This document shows positions 1 to 6,284 of a stretch of DNA of 9,911 bases, piece after piece; position 1 is the stretch's first letter; every line of letters starts with the position of its first letter. Source of the DNA: Alcanivorax sp. GTDB taxonomy: Bacteria; Pseudomonadota; Gammaproteobacteria; Pseudomonadales; Alcanivoracaceae. The position numbers and the translations under genes are program-made. The notes under the pieces were generated by a model. It was not told where the DNA came from, did no database searches, and saw only the letters and a list, made by a program, of their open reading frames with translations. The DNA lies in contig SLJS01000105.1 of the NCBI GenBank assembly GCA_007135015.1, positions 1 through 9,911 on the forward strand, read 5' to 3'.

Positions 1-60
1 CGGCCACTGTTGTAGATTTGTTACCCGGCAGGGCTGGCATTCACCCCGAAAGAGCCCCTT

Positions 61-768
61 CTACCAGCCCAGCTCTTCCTTGACAAAAGGGATGGTCAAC
101 CTGCGCCCCCGGACCAGCGCCTGGTCGTCCAGACGATCCAGCAGCGCCACCAGTTCGGCGGGGCTGCGGCGGCAGCGCGAGACGAGATACCGAGCCACGT
201 CCTCGCCCGGGCTCAACCCCCGTCGGCGCGCGCGCAGGCGGAAGAGTTCAGCCAGGCCGGCATCGTCCAGACGGGCGAGCCCGAATACGGGGCCCGAGGC
301 AAACCGGCTGACCAGGTCCGGCAGCGCAAAGCCGCTTTCCGTGGGTGAGGCGCTGGCGGAAAATACCAGAATGGTGCCCGATTCCAGGCAACGATTGTAT
401 ACATGAAAAAGCGCCTCCTCCCATTCCGGGCAGCCGGCAAGCTCGTCTACATCGTCCAGTGCCAACAGCCGCATGGACTCCATGCCCTCCAGCACGGCCG
501 ACGAAAGTCCGGCCAGCTCCCCGGCGGGCAACAGGCTGGCTCCGGGCCCGGCCGCGCGAACGGCGGCTTCAAGCAGATGGGTGCGCCCGCTTCCCGCCGG
601 GCCATGAAGCCAGGCCTGACCGCCCTGCTCGCCCATGGCCAGCGCGCGCAGCCGCTCCACGGCGACCTCGCCGCCGGGCGGGGTAACAAAAGAAGCGAAG
701 TCCATGCCCTCGCGCAACCGCAGGGCCAGCGGCAACTGGGGATGGAGATCCGCCTGCGTCGCCGCCAT
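61..768 (-). CDS. hda: DnaA regulatory inactivator Hda
   Basis: Hda is a DnaA-related AAA+ protein that, bound to the DNA-loaded sliding clamp, stimulates hydrolysis of DnaA-bound ATP after initiation and so limits re-initiation. The product is 235 aa, close to the 233 aa of E. coli Hda. Visible features are a clamp-binding motif near the N-terminus (QLPLAL, residues 11-16), a Walker A variant GPAGSGRT (56-63) with Arg where ATPases usually have Lys, as in Hda, a Walker B-like LLALDDVD (101-108), LPDLVSRF with candidate arginine finger R155, and the C-terminal RRLTIPFVKEELGW typical of Hda. I chose the second of two adjacent ATGs (A at 768) because GGAGG at 773-777 leaves 4 bases before it but only 1 before the first ATG (A at 771). 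Either start overlaps the stop of the upstream DUF2066 gene, so translation is probably coupled. An upstream in-frame TTG at 786 is unlikely. Confidence 0.93.
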   Translation of the reverse strand: MAATQADLHPQLPLALRLREGMDFASFVTPPGGEVAVERLRALAMGEQGGQAWLHGPAGSGRTHLLEAAVRAAGPGASLLPAGELAGLSSAVLEGMESMRLLALDDVDELAGCPEWEEALFHVYNRCLESGTILVFSASASPTESGFALPDLVSRFASGPVFGLARLDDAGLAELFRLRARRRGLSPGEDVARYLVSRCRRSPAELVALLDRLDDQALVRGRRLTIPFVKEELGW

Positions 769-1862
769 CATGCCTCCCGCCAGCAAAGCCGCAGGGCAGG
801 CACCGCATCCGGAGCATCCGGATCGGTTTCGACTTCCGCGTCTTCAGGCATTTCCGTAATGGCCAACGGCGCGGGATCCGGGCAGTCGCCCAGGCGTCGA
901 TGCAGACGCAGCAGGCGCTCGAGCTGCTCCGGAGGACCACTGAACTCGATCCCGGCCTCCAGGGCGCCGCCTTCCAGCCGGCTGATGGACAGGGTTTCCA
1001 CGCCCGCCAGCCCGACGGCATGCTGGCGCAGGGAAGCAAAACGCTCCAGCGAGCCGATGCCCTCCACGCGCAGGGAGACCCGCACGGGCTCGCCCGCCGT
1101 GACCGCATAAAGCCCGGCAACCCGGTCCGCCAGGCGGTCCACCAGGGCGGCGGCCAGCCGCGCACGCGGCTCACCGTCGCCCTCGCCGACCTCTACACGC
1201 CCCTCGTCCAGGGGTTCGCCGTGCTGCAGCAGACGCCAGCGCAGATAGGGCTGATCGCCCGTATAGAACACCGCCGCGGCCACCAGGGGCAGGTCATACC
1301 GCGCGGAGGCCGCACGAAGCCGGCGGTCGAAACGCCCGCGGATATCCGCCGCCACGATCTCGGAACGATCCTCGGCATCCATTTCCGGCAGGCGCATCGG
1401 CAGGCCGCGATACTGGCCCCGCCGGGCCAGCGCCTCGTGGATCGCTCCGGTGTCATCGCCCGCCGAAACAATATTGCCGCGCTCGTCCACCAGCCAGAGC
1501 AGCACCCGCGGCCGGGTGGGACCCCAGACCCGGATTCCCGCATCACGCACCGCCCGCCTGACCGCCTGGAGCCCGAAACGTGCCTCCAGCAGCAGGCCCT
1601 CGTCCCCCTCACGGTAGCCGTAGTGTTCCAGCCACTGGTTGGGATCACGCAGCATATGCGCCAGCTCGTCCCGCTCGGCAGCGTCCGTCAGCCCGGTCAC
1701 TCGGGTCAGCACCTCACGGAGGCCCTCCCGCAGGGCCTCCTGGCGGGTTCCACTGCCGCGGTCATCGACGGTCACCCGCACCGTGGCGGGCTCGAGCGGA
1801 TCCAGCGCGGCAAGCGGCACGCTCGCGCCGAGCAGGAAGCAGAAAACAAGAAATCTCTTCAT
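768..1862 (-). CDS. DUF2066 domain-containing exported protein
   Basis: This 364-aa protein belongs to the uncharacterised DUF2066 family, found next to hda and purM in gammaproteobacteria; no biochemical role is established. Residues 1-19 form a signal peptide: MKRF, a hydrophobic run LVFCFLLGASVPLAA, and likely cleavage near A19 before LDPLEP. The mature protein starts with ATVRVTVDDRGSGTRQEALREGL and the conserved-looking stretch LREVLTRVTG, then a long mixed alpha/beta region with no catalytic motif or further membrane segment. The C-terminal about 30 residues are acidic and proline-rich (EMPEDAEVETDPDAPDAVP). I set the start at the ATG at 1860-1862 because the signal peptide begins there; an in-frame ATG five codons upstream would put MPGIV in front. 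The Shine-Dalgarno is weak. Its stop overlaps the start of hda (TGATG), so the two form one transcript. The family call rests on remembered family features and gene context. Confidence 0.82.
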   Translation of the reverse strand: MKRFLVFCFLLGASVPLAALDPLEPATVRVTVDDRGSGTRQEALREGLREVLTRVTGLTDAAERDELAHMLRDPNQWLEHYGYREGDEGLLLEARFGLQAVRRAVRDAGIRVWGPTRPRVLLWLVDERGNIVSAGDDTGAIHEALARRGQYRGLPMRLPEMDAEDRSEIVAADIRGRFDRRLRAASARYDLPLVAAAVFYTGDQPYLRWRLLQHGEPLDEGRVEVGEGDGEPRARLAAALVDRLADRVAGLYAVTAGEPVRVSLRVEGIGSLERFASLRQHAVGLAGVETLSISRLEGGALEAGIEFSGPPEQLERLLRLHRRLGDCPDPAPLAITEMPEDAEVETDPDAPDAVPALRLCWREA

Positions 1863-1891
1863 CACGATTCCGGGCATGAAACAGCGAGGCC

Positions 1892-1921
1892 ATTATCCAT
1901 ATTTGCGCACCCGGGCGCGAA
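1892..1921 (-). promoter_or_regulatory. candidate promoter of the DUF2066-hda unit
   Basis: On the minus strand a GATAAT hexamer (1892-1897) differs from the sigma-70 -10 consensus at one base. The sequence 18 bases upstream, TTCGCG (1916-1921), is a poor -35 match. The leader to the ATG at 1862 would be about 25 bases. This is motif matching only. Confidence 0.25.
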
Positions 1922-1931
1922 CACCGGGTGC
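1907..1931. promoter_or_regulatory. inverted repeat in the divergent hda / purM intergenic region
   Basis: GCACCCGG (1907-1914) and CCGGGTGC (1924-1931) are a perfect 8-bp inverted repeat around a 9-base spacer, centred near 1919. It sits between the two divergent units and overlaps the candidate minus-strand promoter, so an operator is possible. It could equally be a chance GC-rich hairpin. No known regulator consensus is recognised. Confidence 0.35.
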
Positions 1932-1981
1932 ACAGTCCCGAGACCTGTTCGATATCCCTATGAACGGCCACGGCGGCGCTC

Positions 1982-2007
1982 TAGAATATCCTCCCCGTTT
2001 GAAGGAG
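1982..2007 (+). promoter_or_regulatory. purM -10-like hexamer and ribosome binding site
   Basis: TAGAAT (1982-1987) resembles a -10 box but has no convincing -35 at 16-18 bases upstream. If used, it would give a leader of about 20 bases. AAGGAG (2002-2007) is a strong Shine-Dalgarno six bases before the ATG at 2014, and it fixes the purM start against upstream in-frame codons. Confidence 0.4.
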
Positions 2008-2013
2008 CCAGCC

Positions 2014-3063
2014 ATGAGCGAGCGAAAGTCCCCGCTTACCTACCGGGATGCCGGCGTGGACATTGATGCCGGCAACGAGCTGGTTCGCAGGATCGCCCCC
2101 CTGGCAAAGAAGACCCGCCGGCCGGAAGTGCTGGGAAGCCTGGGAGGCTTCGGCGGCCTGTGCCGGATTCCCGAAAAGTACCGTGACCCGGTGCTGGTGG
2201 CCGGCACCGACGGCGTGGGTACCAAGCTACGCCTGGCGCTGGAGCACGACCGCCACGAGGCGACCGGCATTGATCTGGTGGCCATGTGTGTCAACGATCT
2301 GGTGGTCGGTGGCGCGGAGCCGCTGTTTTTCCTGGATTATTTCGCCACCGGCAAGCTGGACGTGGAGCGTGCAACCCGTGTCATCGACGGCATCACCCAG
2401 GGTTGCAGGCAGGCCGGTTGTGCCCTGCTGGGCGGCGAGACCGCGGAAATGCCGGGCATGTACCAGGGCGACGACCATGACCTGGCCGGCTTCTGCGTCG
2501 GCGTGGTGGAAGCCGACGGCATCATCGACGGCAGCCGGGTACAGCCCGGCGACCGGCTGCTGGGCCTGCCCGCCTCCGGCCCCCATTCCAACGGTTTCTC
2601 GCTGATTCGCCGCATTCTGGAACAGGCGGACAGCCCCGAGCGTGTGCAGGTGGACGGCAAGCCCCTTTATGACGCACTGCTGGCGCCCACCCGGATCTAC
2701 GTCAAGCCACTACTCGAGTTGATTGCCCGGATGCCCATCCATGCCATGGCCCATATCACCGGCGGCGGTCTGCCGGAGAACCTGCCGAGGGTGCTGCCCG
2801 ACGGCACCCGGGCCCGTATCGACACGGGCAGCTGGCACTGGCCGGAAGTCTTCCGGTGGCTGCAGAAGCAGGGCAATGTGGAAACCGCCGAAATGCTGCG
2901 CACCTTCAACTGCGGGGTGGGCATGGTGGTGGTGGTGCCGGACGCCGAGCTCGACCAGGCCATCGCCTCCCTGGAAGCCGCCGGCCAGAATGCCTGGGTC
3001 ATCGGTGATGTGGTCTCCCATGACGGGGACGCGGAAGTGGTACTGGAGGGTGCGGATTCATGA
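2014..3063 (+). CDS. purM: phosphoribosylformylglycinamidine cyclo-ligase (AIR synthetase)
   Basis: PurM closes the imidazole ring of formylglycinamidine ribonucleotide with ATP to give aminoimidazole ribonucleotide, the fifth step of purine synthesis, in the cytosol. The product is 349 aa (E. coli PurM 345). Hallmarks in order are the N-terminal TYRDAGVDIDAGNELV (9-24), DGVGTK (66-71), MCVNDLVVGGAEPLFFLDYFA (split here as MCVNDLVVGG 91-100 and AEPLFFLDYFA 101-111), GGETAEMPGMY (140-150) with the glycine- and acid-rich nucleotide-binding residues, SGPHSNGFSL (188-197) and HITGGGLPENL in the second half. The ATG at 2014 follows AAGGAG and gives the canonical N-terminus. The stop overlaps the purN start by four bases (ATGA), so the two pathway enzymes are translationally coupled. 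It is the first gene of a four-gene operon and is divergent from the hda unit. Confidence 0.97.
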   Translation: MSERKSPLTYRDAGVDIDAGNELVRRIAPLAKKTRRPEVLGSLGGFGGLCRIPEKYRDPVLVAGTDGVGTKLRLALEHDRHEATGIDLVAMCVNDLVVGGAEPLFFLDYFATGKLDVERATRVIDGITQGCRQAGCALLGGETAEMPGMYQGDDHDLAGFCVGVVEADGIIDGSRVQPGDRLLGLPASGPHSNGFSLIRRILEQADSPERVQVDGKPLYDALLAPTRIYVKPLLELIARMPIHAMAHITGGGLPENLPRVLPDGTRARIDTGSWHWPEVFRWLQKQGNVETAEMLRTFNCGVGMVVVVPDAELDQAIASLEAAGQNAWVIGDVVSHDGDAEVVLEGADS

Positions 3064-3752
3064 GCCATCGCCTGGTGGTACTGATCAGCGGCCGGGGCAC
3101 CAACCTGCAGGCCATTCTCGAAGCCATCGCCCGGGACCAACTGACCGCGGAAGTCGCGCTGGTCGTTTCCAGCCGCGCCGACGCCGGTGGCCTGGATATC
3201 GCCACACGGGCGGGCATACCCACGGCAGTCGTGCGCAGGAAGGAGTATCCGGGCCGCGCGGAGTTCGACCAGGCATTGTGCAAGGTGATCGATGACCACC
3301 ATCCGGACACCCTGGTGCTTGCCGGGTTCATGCACGTGCTCGGCCCGGAATTCGTGAACCACTACCCGGGCCGTCTGCTCAACATTCATCCATCGCTGCT
3401 GCCGCATTACCGGGGCCTGGATACCCATGCCCGGGTACTTGCCGCCGGCGACAGTGACCATGGGTGCTCGGTGCATTTTGTTACCGAGGAGCTCGATGGC
3501 GGCCCGCTGATTGCCCGGGCACTGGTGCCGGTACTGGCGAACGATACCGAGGAAACCCTGTCGAAGCGTGTACAGAGCCGTGAACATGTACTGTATCCGC
3601 TCGTGCTTTCCTGGCGCGCGTCGGGTCGCCTCAGACTGACAGAAAAAGGAGTGGAACTGGATGGCCGGCTACTTCCACCGGAAGGCTTTCAGCTGGACTG
3701 GGAAGATCATCCCGGTCCTGTTTCTGTTGCTGCCTCTGACTTCGGGCGCTGA
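3060..3752 (+). CDS. purN: phosphoribosylglycinamide formyltransferase 1 (GART)
   Basis: PurN transfers the formyl group of 10-formyltetrahydrofolate to glycinamide ribonucleotide, the third step of purine synthesis. The product is 230 aa, somewhat longer than the 212 aa of E. coli PurN. The phosphate-binding N-terminus VVLISGRGTNLQA lies at 6-18. The catalytic triad is visible as N108 and H110 in LLNIHPSLLPHYRG and D146 in VTEELDGGPL, matching E. coli N106/H108/D144. The C-terminal LDGRLLPPEGFQ corresponds to the usual family end; about 18 further residues (from LDWEDHPG) are an extension. GGAGGG (3045-3050) lies nine bases before the ATG, which overlaps the purM stop. The last 92 bases also encode the signal peptide of the next gene in another frame. 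Confidence 0.96.
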   Translation: MSHRLVVLISGRGTNLQAILEAIARDQLTAEVALVVSSRADAGGLDIATRAGIPTAVVRRKEYPGRAEFDQALCKVIDDHHPDTLVLAGFMHVLGPEFVNHYPGRLLNIHPSLLPHYRGLDTHARVLAAGDSDHGCSVHFVTEELDGGPLIARALVPVLANDTEETLSKRVQSREHVLYPLVLSWRASGRLRLTEKGVELDGRLLPPEGFQLDWEDHPGPVSVAASDFGR

Positions 3753-4392
3753 CAGCAGCCCCTCTCTTGAGCCGATCTCGGCGGTCTACAGCCTCAGCGG
3801 CGGAGGCTGGCCGTTCACGATCCGTGCCGAACGCACCGTCAAACAGCGCAGCGACGGAAGCTGGGAAATGGTCATCCGGGCGGGCAACCTTCTTGGCGAG
3901 GTGCGCGAGACCTCCCGCTTTCACTGGAAGGACGACTGCATGCCGCAGAGCTTCTATTACGGCTACCTGCGCCGGGGGCTTGGCATGCGCCGTGAAGCGG
4001 AAGTCCGGCTGGACTACGAACGCAATGTGGCGGTCAGCCAGCGCCACGAGCGCGACGAGGAAACCTTCGACATCACACCCGGCACCACCGACCAGCTCGC
4101 CCAGGGCCTGGCACTCCAGTGCATGGTCGCCCGCGGTGACGAGACCATGGAGCTGGATATCGTCGACGAACGCAGGCTGCGCACAATGAAGTATCAGGTG
4201 CTGCCGGAAGAGAAAGTGCCCACGCGCATGGGCCGAATGAAGGCCATCCCGGTCGAGCGCGTGCGCGACGATGACTCCGACCGGGTGACCACCATGTGGT
4301 TCGCGCCGGAGATGGACCATGCCCTGGTGCGCATGCTTCAGGAAGAAGACGGCGACCGCTTCGAACTGCAGATTCGCGAGCGCAAGAACTGA
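3661..4392 (+). CDS. DUF3108 domain-containing exported protein (first of two)
   Basis: This 243-aa protein matches the pattern of DUF3108, a family of exported proteins of unknown function often encoded after purMN in gammaproteobacteria. It starts with a basic n-region (HRK, K15), a hydrophobic run IIPVLFLLLPLTSG (16-29) and likely cleavage after A30. The mature part is rich in beta-type stretches and charged residues and ends with the motif WFAPEMDHALVR (213-224), shared with the next gene as W-x-A-P-E-x-D-x-x-L-x-R. The start is well supported: AAGGAG (3646-3651) lies nine bases before the ATG, and no later start keeps the signal peptide. This puts the first 92 bases inside purN in another frame. 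The protein is probably periplasmic; no enzyme motif is visible. Confidence 0.85.
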   Translation: MAGYFHRKAFSWTGKIIPVLFLLLPLTSGADSSPSLEPISAVYSLSGGGWPFTIRAERTVKQRSDGSWEMVIRAGNLLGEVRETSRFHWKDDCMPQSFYYGYLRRGLGMRREAEVRLDYERNVAVSQRHERDEETFDITPGTTDQLAQGLALQCMVARGDETMELDIVDERRLRTMKYQVLPEEKVPTRMGRMKAIPVERVRDDDSDRVTTMWFAPEMDHALVRMLQEEDGDRFELQIRERKN

Positions 4393-5144
4393 TGCAAAAA
4401 AAGAGCAGGATGACAGCCCTGGTGCTGCTGTGCCTGGCACCACCGGTATCAGGTGCGCAGGGCCCGGAAGAAACCGCCGGCGAGCCTGAAAAGCTCGAGC
4501 CATTCAAGGCTGAATACCGCATCAATGTCAGTCGCATTCCCATCGGCATCAGCGCGGAACTGGAACTGCGCCCGCAGGAGCGGGAAGACCATTACAACAT
4601 CGAGTTCCGGATCGATTCCTGGCTGATGAACAACACCGAAAGCAGCACCTTCGCCTGGCGGGAATGCGAGCCCCGCACGGAAAGCTATACCCACGAATTC
4701 CGCGGATTCGGCCGGCGCCGCAACTACGAGATGGAGTTCGACTGGGGCTCGCCGGTCACCGTGACCACCACGGCGAATGAACGGGGCAGCGACGAGGAAG
4801 TCACCACCCAGGAAGCGCCGGACAACATTCTTGATGAACTGACCATGCTGCTGCAGTCACGCTGCCTGCTCCGCGAAGGCCGGGAACAATACAGCGTGGA
4901 CACCGTCTACGGCACCCGCATCCGCGAACACGCGGTGAAAGTGGTGGACCGGGAAACACTGAGCACCCCGGTCGGGGAGATGGAAACCCTGGTAATCAGG
5001 AAACAGCGCGACCCGGACAGCGACCGCCACACCATGTTCTGGGTGGCCCCGGAACTCGACTACATGCTGATCCGCGCCCGGCACCGGGAAAGCCGCCTGC
5101 TCTACGGCGAACTCAACCTGCGCCGCTACTCCGGGCCCATGTAG
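4392..5144 (+). CDS. DUF3108 domain-containing exported protein (second of two)
   Basis: This 250-aa protein resembles the preceding one and is probably a diverged tandem duplicate. It has a signal peptide (MQKKSR, then MTALVLLCLAPPVSGA with likely cleavage after A22). C14 is not in a good lipobox, so a lipoprotein is unlikely. The mature start FKAEYRINVSRIPIGISAEL (38-57) aligns with ISAVYSLSGGG in the first copy. Both have a Trp/Phe-rich central segment (FAWRECEPRTESYTHEFRG) and the closing motif W-x-A-P-E-x-D-x-x-L-x-R, here WVAPELDYMLIR (217-228). The ATG at 4392 overlaps the previous stop by one base (TGATG); no strong Shine-Dalgarno is seen, so translation probably depends on coupling. 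The final G of its TAG stop is the first base of a 17-bp hairpin. Function is unknown. Confidence 0.83.
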   Translation: MQKKSRMTALVLLCLAPPVSGAQGPEETAGEPEKLEPFKAEYRINVSRIPIGISAELELRPQEREDHYNIEFRIDSWLMNNTESSTFAWRECEPRTESYTHEFRGFGRRRNYEMEFDWGSPVTVTTTANERGSDEEVTTQEAPDNILDELTMLLQSRCLLREGREQYSVDTVYGTRIREHAVKVVDRETLSTPVGEMETLVIRKQRDPDSDRHTMFWVAPELDYMLIRARHRESRLLYGELNLRRYSGPM

Positions 5145-5160
5145 CGCCCCTTCGGGGCGC
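5144..5160 (+). terminator. GC hairpin at the stop codon of the pur operon
   Basis: GCGCCCC-TTC-GGGGCGC forms a perfect 7-bp stem with a 3-base loop, and its first base is the last base of the TAG stop. It may end or protect the transcript. No T-tract follows on the plus strand, so it is not a classical intrinsic terminator. Confidence 0.4.
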
Positions 5161-5227
5161 AGTGGTCGGTTGGCGGTCGTCAGTGCTCGGAAAAGCAGGC
5201 TTTCCAGAATTCGGGCGCTGGCGGATA
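5144..5227 (+). repeat. palindrome-capped intergenic repeat, copy A
   Basis: Copy A starts with the 17-bp hairpin and continues with an arm reading GTGGTCGGTTGGCGGT, GTCAGTG and, at the far end, GAATTCG and GCTGGCGGATA. By hand alignment it matches copy B (6431-6515, opposite strand) at about 73 of 85 positions, with 43 of the first 47 identical. The arm is itself not coding. Confidence 0.85.
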
Positions 5228-5253
5228 GTAGAGTGGCGCCTCTACTCCTTGCC

Positions 5254-5300
5254 GGGCATCGCAAAAGGTTATGCAGGAGCGCTGCTTGCAGCGCGAAGGA
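5254..5300 (+). repeat. REP-like solo unit
   Basis: The unit opens with GGGCATCGCAAAAGG, nearly the same as the terminal repeat of the element at 6293-6408. It continues with GGAGCGCTGCTTGCAGCGCG and AAGG. GCGCTG / CAGCGC (5279-5284 / 5289-5294) form a stem with a CTTG loop. The pattern GGAGCG - short stem - CGCGAAGG is that of known repetitive extragenic palindromes in Pseudomonas and Xanthomonas relatives. Confidence 0.6.
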
Positions 5301-5341
5301 GCTGGCACCACGCGGAAACCGGGGTTTTGGCTGCAATGTGG

Positions 5342-5366
5342 GTAGGGTGCGCAATGCGCACCCTAC
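5342..5366. repeat. perfect 11-bp-stem hairpin
   Basis: GTAGGGTGCGC (5342-5352) and GCGCACCCTAC (5356-5366) pair perfectly around an AAT loop. Short palindromes of the type GTAGGGTGCGC...GCGCACCCTAC are common intergenic repeats in proteobacteria. No T-tract flanks it on either strand, so an intrinsic terminator is not supported. Confidence 0.7.
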
Positions 5367-5401
5367 AGCCTGCCCAGGCAGAGGGCTTTTGGAACAGCTT
5401 C

Positions 5402-5532
5402 CAGGAGGCGAGGGGACAGTTCTTTATCTGCCGGCCTGTGGATCCTGGAATGAATATTCCCTTTCCGCCAACCGCCTACTGACAACCGGCCACTGACAAC
5501 CGCCAACCGACCACCGCGCCCCGAAGGGGCGC
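5402..5532 (-). repeat. palindrome-capped intergenic repeat, copy C
   Basis: On the minus strand, reading away from dcd, this copy starts with the 17-bp hairpin and is identical to copy B over 47 bp (5486-5532 versus 6469-6515). It then carries an extra unit of about 22 bp (near 5464-5485) that repeats the CCGCCAACCG...CTGACAA pattern. Similarity to B resumes through TTCTTTATC (5420-5428) and GAGGGG. The hand alignment outside the 47 bp is approximate. Confidence 0.85.
5516..5532 (-). terminator. GC hairpin after dcd
   Basis: The same GCGCCCC-TTC-GGGGCGC hairpin, read on the dcd strand, begins six bases after the dcd stop codon. No T-run follows. It may be a 3' end or RNA stability element. 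Confidence 0.4.
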
Positions 5533-5538
5533 TGCAAA

Positions 5539-6108
5539 TCAGGCCTGGGGCAGGGTCACGCCGCGCTGGTGCATGTACTTGCCGCCGCGGTCCTTGTAGG
5601 AGGTCTCGCAGATCTCGTCGGATTCGAGAAACAGCATCTGGGCGACACCTTCGTTGGCGTAGATCCGCGCGGGAAGGTTGGTGGTGTTGGAAAACTCCAG
5701 GGTGACATGCCCTTCCCACTCGGGCTCCAGCGGGGTGACATTGACGATGATGCCGCAACGGGCATAGGTGGACTTGCCCAGACAGATGGTCAGCACACTG
5801 CGCGGGATGCGAAAGTATTCCACGGTGCTGGCCAGCGCGAAGGAATTCGGCGGGATCACGCAATGGTCAGCCTGCACATCCACGAAACTCTGCTCATCGA
5901 AGTTCTTGGGGTCCACCGTGGCGGAATTGATATTGGTGAAAATCTTGAACTGGTCTGCGCACCGAACATCGTAACCGTAGCTGGACACCCCATAGGAGAT
6001 CACACGCTCGCCCGCGCTGTTGCGGCGAACCAGGTCCGGCTCGAACGGCTCGATCATGCCGTGTTCCTCCGCCATCTGGCGAATCCAGCGATCCGATTTG
6101 ATACTCAT
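5539..6108 (-). CDS. dcd: dCTP deaminase
   Basis: Dcd converts dCTP to dUTP and ammonia, feeding dUTPase and thymidylate synthesis. The product is 189 aa (E. coli 193 aa; 188 aa in the Pseudomonas type). Visible motifs are the N-terminal MSIKSDRWIRQMA, VSSYGYDVR (41-49), GKSTYARCGI (111-120, equivalent to the GRSSLARLG nucleotide-binding motif) and TPLEPEWEGHVTLEFSNTT, in which E138 falls exactly at the position of the E. coli catalytic Glu138. The C-terminal SYKDRGGKYMHQRGV is the usual lid region. The start ATG at 6106-6108 is preceded by a purine-rich GGGGGCAGAG. The lower bound is a TGA at 5539-5541. It is followed on the same strand by a GC hairpin. It is separated from mrp, its usual neighbour, by 410 bp of repeats. 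A TAGCAT hexamer (6145-6150) with TGGCCA 17 bases upstream is a weak promoter candidate. Confidence 0.96.
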   Translation of the reverse strand: MSIKSDRWIRQMAEEHGMIEPFEPDLVRRNSAGERVISYGVSSYGYDVRCADQFKIFTNINSATVDPKNFDEQSFVDVQADHCVIPPNSFALASTVEYFRIPRSVLTICLGKSTYARCGIIVNVTPLEPEWEGHVTLEFSNTTNLPARIYANEGVAQMLFLESDEICETSYKDRGGKYMHQRGVTLPQA

Positions 6109-6168
6109 GACTCTGCCCCCGGGGCCGTGGATAGCAATCGCCGCATGCTAGCCGAAGCCGGCCGTGCT

Positions 6169-6199
6169 GGCCACTGTGGTCGCGCCCCGAAGGGGCGCG
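6169..6199 (-). repeat. shortened copy D of the hairpin repeat
   Basis: GGCCACTG (6169-6176) is followed after five bases by the 17-bp hairpin (6182-6198), extended to 8 bp by C6181-G6199. Relative to copies B and C about 15 bp of the arm between these parts is missing. On the other side GGTGCTCGGCGGTCGG resembles a degenerate opposite-facing arm. It lies 73 bp upstream of the dcd start, unlike the other copies, which sit after stop codons. Confidence 0.6.
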
Positions 6200-6284
6200 G
6201 TGCTCGGCGGTCGGAATGGAGGCGTCCCTTGCCCGGAGGGTGTCATAAAAACCCCTGCTGACTGGTGCGGCGCCTCCGCCCCCT

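Larger units (their letters stand above)
5145..5538. other. 394-bp convergent intergenic repeat island, no gene
   Basis: This stretch separates the end of the pur operon from the end of dcd. It is made of copy A, a REP-like solo unit, an 11-bp-stem hairpin and copy C, with about 40-60 bp of unassigned sequence between them. Short frames crossing it lack a ribosome binding site and read through the repeats, so I call no gene. Copies A and C face each other as a large inverted repeat. Confidence 0.8.

Noticed and set aside
1..60. Possible degenerate hairpin-repeat copy after hda: CGGCCACTG at 1-9 and CACCCCGAAAGAGCCCC at 42-58
   Set aside because: It has the right position and orientation relative to the hda stop, but only about 12 of 17 palindrome bases match, the stem no longer pairs, and the arm is too short to align. 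Sequence to the left of the window would be needed.
900..2066. Long plus-strand open frame antisense to the DUF2066 gene
   Set aside because: It is a GC-driven shadow frame with low-complexity composition, no start signal and no family likeness, and it runs into purM.
2697..4503. Long minus-strand open frames antisense to purM, purN and the DUF3108 genes
   Set aside because: They lie opposite well-supported genes, have no ribosome binding sites and their translations show only reversed-codon composition.
5381..5409. Right terminal repeat of a second MITE-like copy (GGGCTTTTGGAACAGC)
   Set aside because: It matches the terminal repeat only around CTTTTG, and the sequence is better read as the uninterrupted flank of copy C.
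5363..5863. Minus-strand frame covering the repeat island and the 3' half of dcd
   Set aside because: It overlaps dcd in another frame and reads through repeat copy C; no signals support it.
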